Origin: Diplonema japonicum
Taxonomy: Eukaryota > Euglenozoa > Diplonemea > Diplonemida > Diplonemidae
DNA length: 64,000 nucleotides
Assembly: GCA_964019335.1 (NCBI GenBank)
Contig: OZ025676.1
Location: 1-64,000 of the forward strand
Direction: 5' to 3'
The position numbers were made by a program, and so were the translations under genes. The notes below the pieces were generated by a model that saw only the letters and a list, made by a program, of their open reading frames with translations, ran no database searches and was not told the origin of the DNA. This document shows, piece by piece, positions 19,690-30,602 of this stretch. Each line of letters starts with the position of its first letter. Position 1 is the stretch's first letter.

Positions 19690-22354
19690 TTAGTTGGCGG
19701 GAGGCTGACTCAGCACAACTTGGTAGTACCCAGATCCGATTGCTACAAACTGCGAGACCACCTGAACAGGCTGCATGGGAATAGCCACTACAGGAGCCAT
19801 TGAGACTACATTAACACCGTCCTTCAGCAGCTGCACACTATCAACACTGTCAATAGCTTCCACAGTCTTCGCCTCGGGTGCCTTGTATCTTGCTGCGTAC
19901 TGCGGTTCTGCCTCATAAAATGACTTTGCCAGTGGGTTGGCTTCCTTGCACGCCAAGTTTTGCTGTCCGTTCCAAAGGCCCCTCTGCAGTGTGGTCACCA
20001 GTCGCGTGTCGTCAGCGGTGTCGCAGCTGTGGCTGCTCTTGTCGCCCTCTGTGGTGTCTGACGCAGTGGGGAGCGTCACACTGCTGATGTTGTCGTCGAT
20101 GTTGCTGTTCACGCTGTTCGTGTCCTCATACGCACCAACCAAGTCGTCCACCTGGTTCTTGAAAGCACCCATGCCCTGCAGTTCATCATACAGCGACGAT
20201 GCAGTGGCGGGTGGGTTCAGAGGGAGCTCGAAGTCCGACTGGCATAGCACATTCATCGCCTCGAGCAGCCTGTGTGCATGAGTGACGTGATGACCCTTAG
20301 CATACCCTGGCAAGCACGTCGTCCCGTCTTCAGTGATGCTGTTTGTGTGGCTCTCAACTAGCGCCTCCCTCAGCTTCGGGCTTTCTACAGGTGTTGCGTA
20401 GGCATTCTTCGAGTAGTCTTCGATGCGCTGATCGATTGCACCCACCGTGACGTCTAGAGGGTACGCTAGGAGGGGCTTCCTACTCTCTGATGGCGATAGG
20501 ACAGGTGTGACAGGAGAAACGTCGTGTGGATGAACCACAACTGGCGGAGAAACTTCTAATTGCTTGACAGTACTTAGCTCTTCCGTCGGTGGGAGCTTTA
20601 CTTTGGGCTTCTTTTCTTTCTTAACCTTTTCTTCGTCTTTCTTCTTGGTCTTGTCCTTCGCTGTAACAGCTATCGGGCTCTTCTTTTCTTCTTCCACCTT
20701 CTGGGGCTTCTTGATATCCTTGCGGCGTCTCCTTGCATCTTCTTCGCGCCTGCAGGAGCTGAAGGGTTCCTCACTCACATACCTGTATACTTCTTCGAGA
20801 ACCTTCCTTGCGTCACGTTCCCTGTTCTCGTGAGTCTTCTTTGTGTTAGAGCTCCCTTTTGATTTCTTTTCGGCTTCTTTCTTGGTCTTGCGCACAGGTT
20901 GCAAAGGTTTTTTCAGTGGAACGTGAGGTGGTGCTTCAGGCTCTGGTTCTTGGACCTTCTGTTCTTCCTGTTCCTGTATGCAGGCTTCCTGTTGTTCTCC
21001 TGTTTGGGGTGGTATCTCCACTCCTACCATATATGTGGCCTCTTGCTTATGCATTCCCACCCACAGCCCGAGGTAGGGGAAGATCATCAACAACCCGTAG
21101 CCAATCGTTGAAGCCGAAACTATGTAATATAGCGTACCCTGATCCTGGTTGTTGCACCATCTTATGGAGCTACTTAGGGTAATGAGGGACAAACATGTTA
21201 CAGCCATCACACTGCTAGGCTTCTTGATGTTCTCTTTTTGCTCTTGTTTTTCAAAGTAGCAAGCAAGGTAAACGTTGAAGACGCAATCAGCCAAGTAGGG
21301 CAGGGCCTTGCGGGGGATAGTCGTGTAGATGAGTCCATTGATTGAAATCAGTGAAAGCTGTGTGTGCCACCCCAAGGCTTGGCCGGTGTCTTTTTGGCTA
21401 ACAGCCAAGAAGGTAGCCGCGATCGGGATTGCCGACAACAGCATACTTCCCAATGGAATGCTGCTGGCCAGGTCCACAGCAAGGAAGAAGCCCCACACGC
21501 AACATATTTTACACCACTCATGGCGGCTCCACTGTGTTCCGTTCTGGTGCCAAGATGACAAGAAAGCATCGACCTCCAAACACCTTGCTACAAAAGATGA
21601 AACGGCGGCGATCTTCGATATAGTGCCGAGAACAATGTTCTTCCTGTGCTCCGAAAACAACGAATCTGCGGGGCCGTGAAAGTCAGAAATACACATACAT
21701 GAATTCAGTAACACGGTGATAGAGAAGGCAGCAGTGTGCGACAGCATGAGGCTACGCAGCGTTAGCTTGTGGTCGGTGTGTGCGAGGTCAGAGATGTTGT
21801 TGCCAAGTAGCAGTGCGGTCACGACGAAGAGTGATGTGGGCCTCAGTGCCTTCGACTGCAGCAGGTGGATGAAGATTTGGAGGCATACCCATTCCAGTGC
21901 TGCAGCTAAAAGCAGCGCATCGGCCACGGCAGCCACCCAATGCTGCTCTACGCACGTAGCAACAGCCACCCAGATCAAGTGCTCAACTACATCAGCGGCG
22001 GAGAAAGGCAGCTCATCATACGAACAGATGACAGAGTGCAACAAAAACAGCGGGGGGATGAAACTACAAGTGAAATAGATATAAATATAGCAAAACATAC
22101 TACTGCACAGGTACACCAGTGTCGGAGATGAAGAGCGCGTTGACTAGCAAAATGATCGCAGCAGCCACGATGATCATGACACTCTTTAAGGGGTCCTGCA
22201 CAGCGACCTCCTGTCCCCCGCGAGGGTACCCATGCACCCTGCCACAAGCTTGACAAGAACAACAATGTTCTTGGACTTGCGGTGCCAGACGGACAGCTGG
22301 AACCCGTCTGCGAGGCATATAAAGTGTTAACCCTGTGGTACATTGAATACGCAT
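19690..22354 (-). CDS. Large multipass membrane protein with charged C-terminal tail
   Basis: Starts at ATG 22354 and carries introns 22100-22064, 21888-21856, 20782-20750 and 20305-20270 (37, 33, 33, 36 bp; all GTATG...CAG). Three of them are multiples of three without stops, so the frame also reads through them. The spliced protein is 841 residues. The first half has about eight to nine hydrophobic segments, beginning MIIVAAAIILLVNALFI near residue 60. The second half is a Lys/Glu-rich tail followed by Ser/Thr-rich sequence, presumably cytosolic. No known transporter or receptor motif was recognised. Function is unknown. Confidence 0.78.
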
Positions 22355-22404
22355 GCGATGTCAACAATGATAACTAAGTATGATTATGATGACAGCTGTA
22401 ATAA

Positions 22405-23903
22405 CTAATGATTCCTGAAAACTGAGGACACGTCGTCGGTCACGCAGTAAACCAGCGGCTTACCCTCGTCACCAGAACCCAGCAGATACGTGGGCTTATC
22501 TTGCGAAAATTGCAGCGAGAAAACTCTCCCTTGGCCCAGGTTACGCGAGGAAATACCAACCGGCGAGTCGCCTCTCACATCCCAGAGCTTGACGTTAGCG
22601 TCAGCACCTGCGGTTGCCACGAGGCCGTTCACGGCCGGATTCACTGCAATGTTAGCTTCACCTTCGTGTGCCTGCACGCTCCACATGGCAGCACCTTGGT
22701 TCCTCAAGTCAAACTGCTTCAGCTCACCACTCTCCAAGGAGATCCAGACTTTCGTCTCATCAAAGGGTGAGACGGCAATGCACTGTGAAGTTTCTGGCGT
22801 TCCTTGCCAAAGCATACCTCTGGAGTGCCTCCGATATTCATGGAGCTCTGCGCTTTCTGAGTACGGCAGTCAATAACCTTTGCAGTTTGATCAAAGCTCC
22901 CAGTCATCAGAGCTTGCGGGTTCTGCTTGAACCACTGCAGACATTGCACGGGTGCCTGTTTTCTGTGATAATGACCTTCATCATACCTGATGCTGCTTGA
23001 AAGTGTGGAGGTTTTCTCCTGTAACCATGTCCCATAGCTTGACAGTCAAATCCGCACTGCCGGATGCAAGCACTCTCTTCACCTCTGTATTCCATCTGTG
23101 GGTTGTTGACATCGTGGTACATTTTGGGGGCATACTTCGCGCAAAGGACGGCATCTTTGTGGGATGACTTTTTGAGCATGCTTGGCGACAGCGTTTTGGC
23201 TCTGTAGTTGTCGGACTCCCTCTTGCAGCCGCCCAGGGTGACCACCGGGTCGGGGGCGTCGAGGACGTCGAGGTTCCAGACTTCGATGAAAGGGAGGAAC
23301 GTGGTGACGGCAGCATAAGAGCCGTCTTCAACAGCTGCGCCGTCTTTGCCCGGGCCCGTGGAGGACCAAGCGACGCTGAGGGGGATGGCGGGGAGGGCGA
23401 TGTCGTGGTGGAGGTAGATGTTGTCCTGCTCATCGTCGTAGATGTACACCTCAAGCGCCGAGGACCCCCCCTGCCTTTGATGCGTGCACATAAACACCAA
23501 GTCATCGCTCTTGATGTGCAAATCCTCTTGTTCACTCTCATCATCCGACTCTATGTCCTGGACACCGTCCGCACCTTGCACGGGCACGTCTAGCATCGGG
23601 CCGTCATATTCGTCGTCCTCATCCTCCTCCTCCTCAATCTCCTCCACTTCCTCATCTACTTCCACGTCCTTGTTGGAAAGCTCCTCCTCCCCCTCCGAGT
23701 CCATTTCCTGATCATCTTTGTTCTCCTCCGATGCAAGCATAGCTATCTTGCTCCTTGCTTTTTGTATCTCATCTGCTGTTGGTTGGTATTTCTCCGGCAC
23801 CTGTGTGAAGTACGTATTGCTCAACTGACGTTCACCATACCTTCTGACAGGCACCGCGCGGGATCCACACCCCACATGTCAACCCTGAAGGCCCTTCCGC
23901 CAT
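22405..23903 (-). CDS. PWP1: PWP1-like WD40 protein (ribosome biogenesis)
   Basis: Five exons (23903-23841, 23800-23136, 23095-22987, 22955-22818, 22782-22405) join in frame to 450 residues. The tiny first exon supplies the WIPRG start typical of PWP1. An acidic block lies near residues 60-95, followed by ALEVYIYDDEQDNIYLHHD and FIEVWNLDV, which are PWP1 signatures. Beta-propeller repeats come next: SGSADLTVKLWDM, TGSFDQTAKVIDC, TAGADANVKLWDV. In yeast and animals PWP1 is nucleolar, acts in ribosomal RNA production and binds chromatin. The human protein is about 500 residues, so this is a slightly shorter full-length version. Exon junctions are supported by restoration of WD motifs across four introns. 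Confidence 0.93.
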
Positions 23904-23958
23904 GTGTATAATTACCTGATGGGTTATGTTGCGGTAGCAAAAAAACGCGGATTAACAA

Positions 23959-25320
23959 TCACTGTGCATGGTACAGTACTGATGTGTCTACGTCGTCCGT
24001 CCACGATGGTTTGAAGTTCCCATACGGGTTCTCCCACTGCCATGACAGCCTGTCGGCTGTGACAATGCGCATGTTGATCAAAACGGTTTTCCCTTTCAAT
24101 TCCTTCAAATGCTGCAGCGCAGCACGTGCCTCACTCGAGATGTCCGATATTCTCTGTATAAACGTGTCAACGTATTGCCTTGCATACCGTCAAGACACTC
24201 CGCTTCAGGTAGTCTGAGGCCACCGTCACCAGACAGTCGATTCTTAACTCGCCCCGCTGCATAGTCCATCCGAATATTTTCAATTGGCAGTACTGTGGAA
24301 ATGTGGTTGTGTCTTTTTTCTACATACCTTACTCGACATCCATTTCTCTGTGTTAACATCTTTGATGACCTTCTCGAAAATCACATTCTCAGCTAATTCT
24401 ATCAAATTCTGATTTGTTGTCCTCCCTTTCTTGAATCGCCACGATCCCGGCTGACTCAGCGTCGTCAGCAACCCACGGAGTTGAGTGTAACTTGATGGTG
24501 TATCCCTTGCAGTCGCAACGACCTTCTTGAAGTGTGTTCTTGACTTAAGAATTTGCTCTTTCATGTCCTGAAGCGCCACTTCTTTTTGTTCTCGGTTTCG
24601 CGTCCTCGTGCTGTCGCGGTCGGACCGTGTCACCACTGCGATGACAGGCAGCCGCTTATTGAGAGCGTTCAAACGGTTGTCAAGTCCCTCGAAGAGGTCG
24701 TAGTTGTCTCTGTGCAGCACGGCACCACTTGCCGAGTCGCAGGCCACGATAACAGCATCCGCGTGATACAGCGACTCCCATGCTGCTTCTGTCGTCAGCA
24801 TGCGCCGTTTGGCTTCGATGGTCCGTTCGGTACTGCTCTTGTTGTTGATGTAGTGCAGGGGTGAGATAGGGGGGGTGTCAAGTAAAAGTATTTGTGTATT
24901 ACTAGCAGTGACGCAGCCGAGCATCCAGCGCCGTGTGGAATAAGCACGCGTCGAGACGGGGCACACGTGGTCCCCAATTAAATTGTTCACCAAAGACGAC
25001 TTACCGGCATTGCTCAGCCCCAGCACCGCGACCCGCAATACACGAGCGTTCTCGGGCTGATCCGGCTCCTCCACTACCACCATTTTCTCCGCCGCTTCCA
25101 CTGCAGAAGTGAAATTCTGCTTTTCATAAACCTTGCCCACCTCCTCCTTCCCCTTGCCGTACCCCGACATCACCCGCTGCTTTTGATGGTTTGCCCTCTC
25201 ATATGCTATTTCCAGCTTCTTTTGAACATCAGCACCTATCGCCTTTTCTGAATTCCATTTCGGGCCACCCGATTGCCATCGCAGCCATCTTGACACAAGC
25301 TGCTGGTTCACCCTCTTCAT
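23959..25320 (-). CDS. ERA-like GTPase with KH-type C-terminus
   Basis: Exons 25320-24328, 24292-24188 and 24153-23959, with 35- and 34-bp introns, give about 430 residues. The G1 loop is GLSNAGKSSL (near residue 105), followed by STRAYSTR (switch I region), LDTPP at G3, and TRSD at the G4 position in place of NKxD. After splicing the C-terminus reads like the ERA KH region, including ISDISSEARAALQHLKELKGK and a final W-rich strand. ERA proteins bind small-subunit rRNA, so a mitochondrial ribosome-assembly role (ERAL1-like) is likely. A long N-terminal extension could hold a targeting signal. The start ATG follows CAACAG by three bases. Confidence 0.88.
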
Positions 25321-25385
25321 CTCCTGTTGGTGGACGTTTAAAATGCTATACAATAAAGCGACACAAAATCTTAAATTTAAACTTC

Positions 25386-27455
25386 CTAACGACTGAGCAA
25401 GGGCGTCTCTTCCTCAAGGTCGTCACTGTTCGTTGTGTCAAAGGGGAGAAAGGGCCCAATGAAAGCAGCAGGATAGTCCGAAACATCATAATCTGTGTCA
25501 GTCACCGCGCGAGGCTTCATGAAAAAGTCCTCTTCATCCTGCGACTCGTCAAAAATATCATCCAAAGTTAGACTTTTCTTATAAAGAAGAATGCTAATAA
25601 TAATGACAATAAGGGTCAGTAACAAAGACAACCCATCGGAGATAAAGGGGAACACAAAATAACTCGCGGCAGAACCAATACCGCTCCATAGCTTCATGTT
25701 TGCAAAAGCTGAATCCAACCATTTGGGGTGGCTCACGTACAGCGAAGCGTGGACAGCGGTGGCGGTACCCTGCCACACACTGAACCCCATGCCGTGGAGG
25801 ATATAAGCAAGCACCAGTGCTGGGGTGGTAAGGTATTGTGAAGGAAGAACGAGGAAAATAAGACACTCTAGAGACCAGGCAACAGTCCCGACAGTCATGA
25901 CCAACGGCCTACCTAGCCTCGATGCACAGAAAACAAAAATAGGAGAAAACAACGCAGCAGCAACACCCTGCAGGGCGACAAAATACCCTATTACTGACAC
26001 ACCATAGAGCGGTTTGACAACTTTCGCGTTGACGTAGTAGGACATTACAGCCACCATCATACCCATAGCCATGTTGCAGGGGACAAGGTACAGGATGCGC
26101 TTATCGAGAAACACCAACGACAATGTATCAGGATGTTCAGGGTGTCGGGTTTCCCATCGCGAGGGGCGCCCAGACAGCTTGTTCTTGCCATTCGTCGGCG
26201 ACGAACAACTGCTCGACCGCTTCCTGCCGTCGTCCTCGCGCAGCATTGTTATGATGCTATTAAGTGTCTCCAGTGGCACAGCTTGATTGTCGTGGGCCCT
26301 CATCCTCCGAGGGCACGGCATGCTTCCTGACAGAGCAGTGGCCCCGGCAGCTGCCAGCAACAGCGACACATACATAACATTTGCACCATACATCGAGAGC
26401 AGCAACGACGACAGGAGGTAGGCACACGGGATAGAAAGCTGGAAAATACTGTTGAAAAGACCTGAGAGGACGTCCAGAGCCTCCGCGTGCTTTACCTTCC
26501 TGTCTTCTGTTGCTGTTTTCACATTATCGATAATAGTCTTGCGGGTGTTGACTTTCGCGTGTTTAGCTGTATCTTGATTCTGAAAGCTCCGTGACACAAG
26601 CTCAGCTACCTTCTGATGATTGTTGCTGACAATGTACTGCTCTGCGGAGCGTGACAAGTAAGATCCTTCGGCTGTCCATAGCACGGCACCACCGGCTCCC
26701 GCTAGAAGGGAGAACAAGCACAGAAGCAGCTCTAGGAGAGTCGAAACATCATATGCGTTGCAAAGAGAGGTAGTTGCGATGTAGCAAACGAAAGAGCACA
26801 GGCCCAGCACTAGGGCGGGTTTGGGGGTCATGTAAGAAACTATTTGTGGCGAGCGCAGCGTGGTGAACGCGAAGCTGAGGTAGATTAGACCGGACGTGAG
26901 GGTACCTATTTTCATCCCCAACATTGCGGGTGCAATGGCAACAGTCGACACAAAGCAAGCCTCGACGATGCTGAAGCCCAAGGCTACAGTGCCAAACGAA
27001 ACGAGAGTTTGGAATTTCTTGTTGCTATTTTGCTTGATGTACATCGGTATGCTCTTGAAGTCGGGGTGATGGCCGGGGTAGAGCGAGCGAAAGCCGTATG
27101 TGCACATATTACCAGGGCCCATTACAAACACACCACCTGGCAGCTCCTCTTTCCTGTCACCTGTTGAGAGCATCATGTGAAAGATCAGAGAGTCTTCACT
27201 GGAGTCGATGAAAATGTCTCCACTAAAGCCTGATTGATTCTTCCATTTAATCGCAGCTTCTGTGCTCCCAGTGGTCACAATCACCGTTTGTAAATCATGC
27301 TCCGACAAGACGGGGATAGACGCTACCAAATCGCTAAACTGCTTTCTGTAAAAAAACCTGTATTCTAACTGCCTCACAAGTACTACTAACACCACCTTTT
27401 CATGCCACAATGATGTCACATCTCTAGGGCAACCTTTCTCGTCATAAATTAGCAT
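25386..27455 (-). CDS. Fusion: thioredoxin-fold (PRXL2/AhpC-TSA-like) domain plus UNC93-like MFS transporter
   Basis: A single exon of 689 residues. Residues 1-145 resemble the AhpC/TSA_2 (PRXL2) family: VVLVVLVRQLEYRFFYRKQF, IVTTGSTEAAIKW, a DSSEDSLIF strand and GGVFVMGPGNMCTYGFRSLYPGHHPDF. The redox cysteine positions after the first strand are Tyr/Phe, so the domain looks catalytically dead. From about residue 165 a 12-helix major-facilitator fold follows. Its segments resemble UNC93-like proteins (IGTLTSGLIYLSFAFTT, GAGGAVLWTAEGSYLS, LHGMGFSVWQGTATAV). A Ser/Arg-rich central loop separates the two halves, and the tail has acidic and Leu motifs (EETPLLS) typical of endolysosomal sorting. 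The substrate is unknown. The fusion rests on continuous reading with no stop or splice signal between the parts. Confidence 0.85.
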   Translation of the reverse strand: MLIYDEKGCPRDVTSLWHEKVVLVVLVRQLEYRFFYRKQFSDLVASIPVLSEHDLQTVIVTTGSTEAAIKWKNQSGFSGDIFIDSSEDSLIFHMMLSTGDRKEELPGGVFVMGPGNMCTYGFRSLYPGHHPDFKSIPMYIKQNSNKKFQTLVSFGTVALGFSIVEACFVSTVAIAPAMLGMKIGTLTSGLIYLSFAFTTLRSPQIVSYMTPKPALVLGLCSFVCYIATTSLCNAYDVSTLLELLLCLFSLLAGAGGAVLWTAEGSYLSRSAEQYIVSNNHQKVAELVSRSFQNQDTAKHAKVNTRKTIIDNVKTATEDRKVKHAEALDVLSGLFNSIFQLSIPCAYLLSSLLLSMYGANVMYVSLLLAAAGATALSGSMPCPRRMRAHDNQAVPLETLNSIITMLREDDGRKRSSSCSSPTNGKNKLSGRPSRWETRHPEHPDTLSLVFLDKRILYLVPCNMAMGMMVAVMSYYVNAKVVKPLYGVSVIGYFVALQGVAAALFSPIFVFCASRLGRPLVMTVGTVAWSLECLIFLVLPSQYLTTPALVLAYILHGMGFSVWQGTATAVHASLYVSHPKWLDSAFANMKLWSGIGSAASYFVFPFISDGLSLLLTLIVIIISILLYKKSLTLDDIFDESQDEEDFFMKPRAVTDTDYDVSDYPAAFIGPFLPFDTTNSDDLEEETPLLSR

Positions 27456-27504
27456 CTACTGTGCAACAGTGAAGGGTGGTAACACAACGACAAAAAAAAA
27501 TAAG

Positions 27505-27545
27505 AGATGAGATAACGCAGGTTCCTGTTATGGAACGCCCCAGTC
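27505..27545 (-). repeat. Possible divergent hairpin element E
   Basis: The minus strand reads GGGGC, then a perfect GTTCC/GGAAC hairpin with a six-base loop, then TTATCTCATCTCTT and a T-run. The layout (GGGC, hairpin, CTCAT, T-run) and position, about 70 bases before the MFS-gene ATG, match copies A and D, but outer-stem pairing is poor. It may be coincidence. Confidence 0.35.
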
Positions 27546-27708
27546 TTTCCTTGTCTACCCCTTTCCCTTTCTGGGGCCTCGGTCCTTCTTTCCTGCCATT
27601 CTCAAAGTGTCTTCCCTTTTTTCTTTACCACTTCCTTGCCTAGTTTCTTGAGTTTCTTCTTGGAATTCTCATTTAAAACGGAGGAACTAGTCGTTGTTGG
27701 TACGCGGT

Positions 27709-28464
27709 CTATACATGCTGCCACTGAAATGTTCCATATGCTGCCCCGTTGCTGCAGGAGTGGGCCTTTGTATACGCCCAAGACCTACGCACCAGTGCCA
27801 CGATGCTGACGACTGTTACGAAGGAGATGGTGAAAACGAGCAAAGGGGCGCTTGGGAGGAGATGCGAGATTTTCCAAAATCGGTTCTCGAGTGCGTGCGA
27901 AGCGATTATCATGGTAAGCACACCAAGTATGACAGACACAAGAGAAGCGTGGTGGGAGGTGACGGTAGTAGTGAAACCGATTATAGTTAGAAAAGCAGGG
28001 CCGGCCACGAGAGCCAACAATTGTGTGCCTGATGATTCGCTTTTAGGATTGAGGCCGAACGTGAAGGTGACCCACAGCCCCGTTACTGCCGCCGCACAAG
28101 TGACAAAGGAACCACGTATACTGCTTAAAGGGAAAGCCTTCTGCGTCATGTCAACCATAACTAGTCCCAAGAACACGAACAGCATGTTGACAGCTGTACT
28201 AAAACCCATTGATCTATCCCAGCCGTCACCAGATAGCCTCCACGTCACAATCAACACACCACTGCACACAGTAGCCAGCATCATGTTAATGAACAACTTG
28301 CCCCTTGCTACGTGCTGCGTAAAGTCACTCAACAACAGCCATCCAATCGCCACGCACAGCACACTGACTATTGCATGCACCGCAAGCACGCTCACGAACA
28401 AATAGGCACCATCAAAGCAAACCTCATGCCGCAAGATAAGCGTCGTAGCACATGTGCCCTGCAT
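27709..28464 (-). CDS. Multipass membrane protein
   Basis: 251 residues from ATG 28464, which follows a CACACAG acceptor by four bases. Seven to eight hydrophobic segments cover nearly the whole length, for example AYLFVSVLAVHAIVSVLCVA, LFINMMLATVCSGVLIVTW and LLVFTISFVTVVSIVALV. No signature motif is recognised; it could be a transporter-like or tetraspan-type protein. The downstream 250 bp to the next gene contain hairpin candidate E and a short lysine-rich frame that I could not connect to this gene. Confidence 0.75.
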   Translation of the reverse strand: MQGTCATTLILRHEVCFDGAYLFVSVLAVHAIVSVLCVAIGWLLLSDFTQHVARGKLFINMMLATVCSGVLIVTWRLSGDGWDRSMGFSTAVNMLFVFLGLVMVDMTQKAFPLSSIRGSFVTCAAAVTGLWVTFTFGLNPKSESSGTQLLALVAGPAFLTIIGFTTTVTSHHASLVSVILGVLTMIIASHALENRFWKISHLLPSAPLLVFTISFVTVVSIVALVRRSWAYTKAHSCSNGAAYGTFQWQHV

Positions 28465-28687
28465 CGCCCTGTGTGGTGTGACCAGGGTAACGCATTGCCA
28501 CTTCGGTTTCTTCTTTCTGTCGAGGGCCTGGCAATGGAATAAACTAAGCAAATAGCAAGAAGGTTCATGTGCTTAGCAGAGCACTGGCAAAGGCACTCAG
28601 TCCCATGTACTGCACGGAGTAAGCTAGAGATAAATAAATACAGCTGCTCGTAAAGGCAGTCGGTCATCGCTTTCGTCTGTATTTGCT

Positions 28688-30307
28688 TTATGGATTTACA
28701 TGGATATATAAATACCTTTTCGACTCCTGGGACTCCTCAGACTTACTCCGCTTGCAGCTCCCTGGGGTGCGCTTCTGGAACTCCTCAAGCTGCCTGTCGA
28801 GCGCATCACGCTGTATCTGCTTGGATGACGGCTTTGGTGCCTGTGTGGGTTACACGTCCCGTGCTGCATACCGATAGCCTGCATGCTTGGAGGAGCGCTA
28901 AAGCGTGCTCTTTATTTTCGTTTTTAACCTCTGTCGGGCTCGCAGGCTCCGGCGGCGGGGGAGTAGGTGTTAGTGTCCGTTGCCTCCCATTCGGGAAACC
29001 GCCAAAGTTGACAACAAAGCAACCATCGTCATCTTCGTCATCATCCTCTGTCTTTAGCACCACTAGGTCGCACTCTGTCTTGACTACAACCACTGGGTCG
29101 TCTTCGGTCCTTACCACTATCATGGGTTCATCCTCTGTCTTTACCATTACCATCGGTTCATCCTCTGTCTTGACCGCCACCATCGGGGGAGAGTCCACGC
29201 TTTTCGCTCGCCCAGGCGGCACCTTCGTCTTGTTGCTGTTGGTAATTAGAGTAATGGCCTCTTTCTGTTGCTGGCTGAGCCGTCCATTTTTCGGCGGTCT
29301 CTGCCCGAAAACGACTGGCTGATCCAATTTGACTTCGTTCCTGCGTAGCGTTCGTGTGCGGGCAGACATACCTCCCGGTTAGGTCGAAGGTGGTCTTGTT
29401 CCGTTTATTCTCGTACAGGTACGCCTTAAGGGTCGTGCCATGCTCGTACGGGCACTGCGTCCTTGTGCAGCCACATGCCTGTAACGTGTTGCGTTGTGTG
29501 AGGGTGGTATACCATCCTGAAGTACTTGCAAGGCTCGGCGATCTTAGGAACATGAAGCACGCCGTTGCAGGTGGCATGGTCGGAATCGATGCGGCTCTCC
29601 ACATAGCTTTGGGCTGCCTGCAGCGACGCCAGTTTCACAGAAGCCTGTGACAAGGTCAAACCACAAAAGGCAAGCATACCTCCTTAAGGATCTTGTTGCG
29701 GTGCGCTGCTTGCCATCTTGCAAAGGCATTCTCGTCGGGCACTTGCAGCGAGCCACTTTGTGATTGTTTATTTACTCTTTTGTTTTATGTTTCAGCAAAT
29801 ACCTCAATTCCTTGAAAAGCCTCGCCTCTTCTTCCTTCAGCTCGTCGTCATCAGCGAAAGGCGCTCCTAGATCCTGCGCCGCGTTCGGAGGGGCCGGCGA
29901 GGGCGGGTTGGGTGTAGAAGGTGCTGAGTTACGTGAGAGAGGCGAGAGAGGGAAGTTCAGTAGCTGGGATTTGTTGTCATGCTGGGACTGTGGCGAGGAT
30001 GGATGATTTGTGGAGAAAGCAAGCGGTCTAGAGATTTGCCCTACCTACAAGGAAAGGGGTCACAGACCAGGGGATGACATACCTTGCTGTTGCCCATTTG
30101 CATGGCACCAACTGTGTTCATAGCAGAGGGGGGTGACTGTACCCCTTGCATAAAACCGTTTATATTATTTTTAGAAAACTGCGGCGACAGTGATCCTTGC
30201 AGCGCGTTGGCCACCCCTAGCGCCTGCCCGTTGAGGGACGTCAAGAGGTACCCATTGCTATTGGTGTTGGGACCCCCTCCCCCTCCATTCCCTCCTCGAT
30301 ACATCAT
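28688..30307 (-). CDS. CCCH zinc-finger protein with KTED repeats
   Basis: Seven exons (30307-30083, 30044-29803, 29755-29680, 29644-29513, 29478-29372, 29340-28872, 28840-28688) join in frame to 467 residues. The N-terminus is Gly/Asn- and Ser/Pro-rich. Near residue 220 a C-x8-C-x4-C-x3-H finger (CKYFRM, then ACGCTRTQCPYEHG) is assembled only by removing the 34-bp GTATAC intron inside it. Further on are four to five near-repeats of a VxVKTEDEPM unit (about residues 305-345). The C-terminus includes LDRQLEEFQKR. The protein probably binds RNA. The repeats are acidic with regularly spaced Lys-Thr-Glu-Asp and could be phosphorylation or SUMO-type sites. Confidence 0.85.
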
Positions 30308-30602
30308 ACAGTGCTTCTTCTCTTCCTTGTCTTGTTGGCTAAAGAATCTACGTAAGTGTTGCTTTTGCTCCTTTTTCTTCTTTGGTTTGGATTCCCCTTA
30401 TTTTGTTTTGTTGTGTCTTTTTTCTTCTTCTTTTTTTGTCTTTCTTTTTATTTCTATCTTTCAGGCTCCAGTTTTTAGCACAATCTCATCTTTTTATACT
30501 GTTGTATATTGCACTGTTGGGGGGTGGTGGGGTACTGGTTAAAGCCACACGGCTGGTTCAACAAATAAAACTTTCTTCTCCTTAACTGATATTATGATCG
30601 GG

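Noticed and set aside
27600-27700. Short lysine-rich C-terminal frame between the membrane protein and the MFS fusion
   Set aside because: No start, no in-frame junction to the upstream gene and no domain; left unannotated.
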